A stretch of 64,000 nt of DNA, taken from UBA11403 sp963784615. GTDB lineage: Bacteria > Pseudomonadota > Gammaproteobacteria > Legionellales > Legionellaceae. The position numbers and the translations under genes are program-made. The notes beneath the pieces were generated by a model. That model saw only the letters and a program-made list of their open reading frames with translations, was not told where the DNA came from and did no database searches. This document shows, in pieces, positions 61,641 to 64,000 of this stretch (within the stretch, counting starts at the first letter, position 1; each line of letters opens with the position of its first letter). The DNA lies in contig CAWASG010000002.1 in assembly GCA_963784615.1 (NCBI GenBank), positions 62,001-126,000 of the forward strand. The letters are read 5' to 3'.

Positions 61641-62987
61641 ATGAGCGTTTTGAGATGGCTTGTTGGGGGATTTTTAATTCTTTCCTCATCGATTGGTTTG
61701 GCGGACACGTGTCCTTTGAGTGACTCACCTACGTTTACAAAAGCGGTGACACAGTCCAAGGATCGCGTTCGTAAATTGCCGGGCTACGGCTGTGTGAATG
61801 ATGTTGAGTTAGCAGGCACTTTACCGATAGCCCCCTCATCTGGTTTGTTCTACTGGTTTGTTGAGAGCGAACGTCACGATGCTCATACGCCCGTTGTTTT
61901 GTGGTTGAATGGCGGGCCTGGATCGTCGAGCTTATATGGATTTTTTCTTGAACATGGTCCCTATGTGGTTCATAACGATTTAACACTGGAAAAACGCCCA
62001 ACCTCATGGACTAAAAAAGCACATTATTTGGTCATTGATCAACCGGCGGGGGTGGGGTTGTCGTATGAAACAAAAGGAACCTTCGCCAATGAATCCGAGG
62101 CGATGGATCAATTACATGACGCCCTGCGAACCTTTTATAACCGATATCCTGAGCTTCTTTCACATCCGCTTTATATCGCCGGACAATCCTATGCAGGTAA
62201 ATATATTCCGCAATTGGCGATGCGGATCATCGAGCGCAACAAGACGTCACCACGCATTCCGTTGCAAGCTATTTTAATAGGGGATGGCTGGGTTAATCCT
62301 TTGGTACAACAGTCAAGCGACGCGGATTTTGCATACAGTCATGGCTTGGTTGATGAGAGTACCCGACGAAAAATTAAACAATTGTATCAAGCCTGCGCGA
62401 TAGAAATTAAACAACATGCCCCTTCATCACGACTCGCACATCAGCGATGCGGTGAAATGCAACGTTTGATTAAACAAGCCAGTGGATGTCATCATCTGAC
62501 CAATATTGGTACATGCCAAGAACCGGATGACCACCCAATGACTGCTTATTTGAATCAGCCCAGTGTCCGAGAAGCATTACACGTCGATCCGCGCGCCAAG
62601 GTTTATTCAACCTATGATGAAACCGTAGCAGATCGCTTGATGATTGGTGAACAAGATTCGGTTGCCCCACTTTATCCTCAACTATTGGAAAAAAAAATAC
62701 GCGTCGTGATTTACAATGGCCTAAATGACGATACGGATTCGAATTTTATGGGAACGGATCGCTGGCTCGCAGCGCTTCCATGGTCAAAAGCGCATCGGTT
62801 TAACGAGGCGCCAACCTGTATATGGCGAGTAAAAGGTGCTATTGCGGGCTATACAAGATCAGCTGCAGGGCTAACACAACTCAAAATCCGTCATGCAGGA
62901 CACCTTGCGCCAGCAGATCAACCCGAAATTGCTCTTGATCTTTTGAATCACGTTATTCAGTTGCAATCATTTTGCAGTTTTAAATAA
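61641..62987 (+). CDS. S10-family serine carboxypeptidase
   Basis: 448 residues from ATG 61641 (GGGGGGA upstream). A signal peptide (VLRWLVGGFLILSSSIGLA) is followed by VVLWLNGGPGSSSLYG (85-100), the nucleophile S183 in IAGQSYAGKYIPQ, an Asp in YNGLNDDTDSNF and the His in RHAGHLAPADQP. This fold is mostly eukaryotic (carboxypeptidase Y, cathepsin A), but Legionella and Coxiella carry members. It removes C-terminal residues, probably in the periplasm or outside. Six or more Cys suggest disulfides. Confidence 0.9.
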   Translation: MSVLRWLVGGFLILSSSIGLADTCPLSDSPTFTKAVTQSKDRVRKLPGYGCVNDVELAGTLPIAPSSGLFYWFVESERHDAHTPVVLWLNGGPGSSSLYGFFLEHGPYVVHNDLTLEKRPTSWTKKAHYLVIDQPAGVGLSYETKGTFANESEAMDQLHDALRTFYNRYPELLSHPLYIAGQSYAGKYIPQLAMRIIERNKTSPRIPLQAILIGDGWVNPLVQQSSDADFAYSHGLVDESTRRKIKQLYQACAIEIKQHAPSSRLAHQRCGEMQRLIKQASGCHHLTNIGTCQEPDDHPMTAYLNQPSVREALHVDPRAKVYSTYDETVADRLMIGEQDSVAPLYPQLLEKKIRVVIYNGLNDDTDSNFMGTDRWLAALPWSKAHRFNEAPTCIWRVKGAIAGYTRSAAGLTQLKIRHAGHLAPADQPEIALDLLNHVIQLQSFCSFK

Positions 62988-63098
62988 TTCACTCGCATCA
63001 ATAATTGCTGCAAAAAAATCACTTTCCAAGACATCGGGTTTTACGCCATTGAGATGAGCTCTAATCTGTGCCATAGCAATGAAAAGGGGCTTGCTCCG
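62967..63098 (-). other. In-frame coding continuation after a stop
   Basis: Directly after the TAA of the next gene the same frame stays open for 43 codons, reading RSKPLFIAMAQIRAHLNGVK and then PDVLESDFFAAIIDASELFK. It looks protein-like. It may be the original C-terminus lost to a nonsense mutation, or a tiny separate gene starting at the internal ATG (35 residues). It ends overlapping the 3' end of the carboxypeptidase gene. Confidence 0.4.
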
Positions 63099-64000
63099 TT
63101 AACGCATTAGTCCTGGATCAGGGGGGGTATTTTGTGATGAGCCGTTGTAAACGTTGGTCGCGGAGCTTTGATTAAACAAACTCAAGATGTTGAGGTGACT
63201 CGAATCGGTACAGCAACAGCAACAGCAAGAGCTACTGTTACTAAAACTGTTGCTGCTGCTGTATGATTGCGCAAGAGAGTTAGGCACTGAGAAATCGCTC
63301 TGCTGAACCATATTGGCCTGCACGGAGGCATCGTTTTCTTGATGCATGCTGGCCTGCACGGAGGCATCGTTTTCTTGATCCATGCTGGTCTGCACGGAGG
63401 CATCGTTTTCTTGAGCCATGCTGGTCTGCACGGAGGCATCGTTTTCTTGAGCCATGCTGGCCTGCACGGAGGTATCGCTTTCTTGAGCCATGATAACTTG
63501 TAATGCTCCATCGTTCTGTTCATCGTTTCCCGCTGCTGCCGCTGCAGATGGCAAGAATTGCTCCCAATCTGAGGATGTACTACGGACTGCATTAATGCTA
63601 TCTGATATAGTTTGTTTCCAGGTGTTTTGTCGTTCTGAGTCAGGTACAAAATGTTGAAGTAACTGGGGGATTATTTGAGCGGGACTTCTAATCAGCTTAT
63701 TATGCCGATTGGGCGCAACCAGATCAGAAGACAGATCCCTGATAATTTTTTGATAGTCGTCCTTGTTCGCACCTTTTCCTTGAATTGAGAAGCGTTGAGT
63801 AACCTCCACGCCTCCATCATAGTGGTATAAGTTGAGTAATAATTTGGAGGGTATTAATGCTGGATATTTGCTAAATAACGCGTTTATATTATTTAATATA
63901 TCTGGCTGATCATCATAAAAATTCAGTACTAATTGATCCTTATCGCTACTATTTTGGCTTGTGTAGTGGCATAAAGCGAGAAGATTTAGTTGTTTTGAAG
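63099..64000 (-). CDS. Repeat-rich unknown protein, partial, candidate effector
   Basis: The frame is open to the window edge, giving 299 codons here, so the true start lies outside; GTG 63809 is probably not the start. The N-terminal part seen (DQLVLNFYDDQPDILNNINA and LYHYDGGVEVTQRFSIQGKG) looks folded. It is followed by six tandem 12-residue repeats (consensus MAQENDASVQAS), a Ser-rich stretch, six consecutive Cys (SSSCCCCCCTDSS) and a short tail. Poly-Cys could be lipidated in a host or bind metal. No family is recognised. Confidence 0.65.
   Translation of the reverse strand, partial: SKQLNLLALCHYTSQNSSDKDQLVLNFYDDQPDILNNINALFSKYPALIPSKLLLNLYHYDGGVEVTQRFSIQGKGANKDDYQKIIRDLSSDLVAPNRHNKLIRSPAQIIPQLLQHFVPDSERQNTWKQTISDSINAVRSTSSDWEQFLPSAAAAAGNDEQNDGALQVIMAQESDTSVQASMAQENDASVQTSMAQENDASVQTSMDQENDASVQASMHQENDASVQANMVQQSDFSVPNSLAQSYSSSNSFSNSSSCCCCCCTDSSHLNILSLFNQSSATNVYNGSSQNTPPDPGLMR
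63279..63494. repeat. 36-bp tandem coding repeat, six units
   Basis: Units of 36 bp (starting GGCCTGCACGGAGGCATCG) run from 63315 to 63494 with few differences; a degenerate sixth unit covers 63279-63314. Each encodes 12 residues of the gene above. There are no spacers between units. Confidence 0.92.

Noticed and set aside
63279..63494. Tandem 36-bp repeats considered as a CRISPR array
   Set aside because: Units are contiguous without spacers, diverge at codon positions and translate into a regular 12-residue protein repeat in an open frame.

Overview
The window looks like a chromosomal segment of a gammaproteobacterium of the order Legionellales. The main evidence is a Dot/Icm type IVB secretion block in the order icmX-icmW / icmV-dotA / dotB-dotC-dotD. 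Two outer membrane proteins of the Legionella major-OMP (Lpg1974-like) type, an LbtU-type siderophore porin, a eukaryote-like S10 serine carboxypeptidase and several proteins that look like secreted effectors agree with this. I cannot decide between a Legionella relative and a Coxiellaceae/Aquicella-like lineage from sequence alone. No rRNA, tRNA or CRISPR array was recognised.

Layout. 0-3.2 kb: a three-gene transposon (AAA ATPase, DDE integrase, zinc-finger/HTH protein) ending just upstream of kup. 3.5-11.5 kb: kup, two small secreted Cys-rich proteins, a DUF218 protein, an unknown 409-residue protein, a YchJ-like protein, csaA, a thioesterase and an adenosylhomocysteinase-like protein. 11.7-18.4 kb: a hybrid histidine kinase split by an exact 180-bp tandem duplication, then three outer membrane proteins. 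18.6-23.4 kb: pyrC-rnt, peroxiredoxin, grxD, sodB-argD. 23.5-32 kb: the Dot/Icm block. 32.2-39.3 kb: rsmD, two M16 peptidases, ftsY-ftsE-ftsX, rpoH. 39.5-50.3 kb: adenosine deaminase, phosphate transport (pit and its DUF47 partner), enolase, a Phd/PIN toxin-antitoxin pair, fadH, a DEAD-box helicase and a GDSL esterase. 50.4-58.2 kb: djlA, a SPOR-domain barrel protein, waaA, nrdB and nrdA. 58.5-64 kb: a candidate effector ending in NCCGC, a NAGPA-type protein, pmbA, the S10 carboxypeptidase and a repeat-rich gene that runs off the right edge.

The striking non-genic feature is palindromic DNA. One REP-like family (arms built on GTAGGTTGGGTTGAGC) occurs about 14 times, nearly always at gene ends, and in four cases it supplies a gene's stop codon. 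The two arms change together from copy to copy. Other families are a ~196-bp MITE-like element present twice in opposite orientation with flanking direct repeats, a motif of about 40 bp found four times (three times beside a REP copy), and a GGACAGAACAGCATGAG hairpin family. Long one-off palindromes sit between dotC and dotB, between grxD and sodB, and inside an M16 peptidase gene. The last is a 159-bp insertion with a 6-bp target duplication that interrupts the signal peptide but keeps the reading frame; removing it in silico restores a clean signal peptide.

Functionally the window mixes housekeeping genes (nucleotide synthesis, cell division, LPS Kdo transfer, oxidative stress defence) with host-interaction functions. 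The Dot/Icm genes supply the secretion machine and a few unrecognised proteins near it are plausible substrates, although that is inference.
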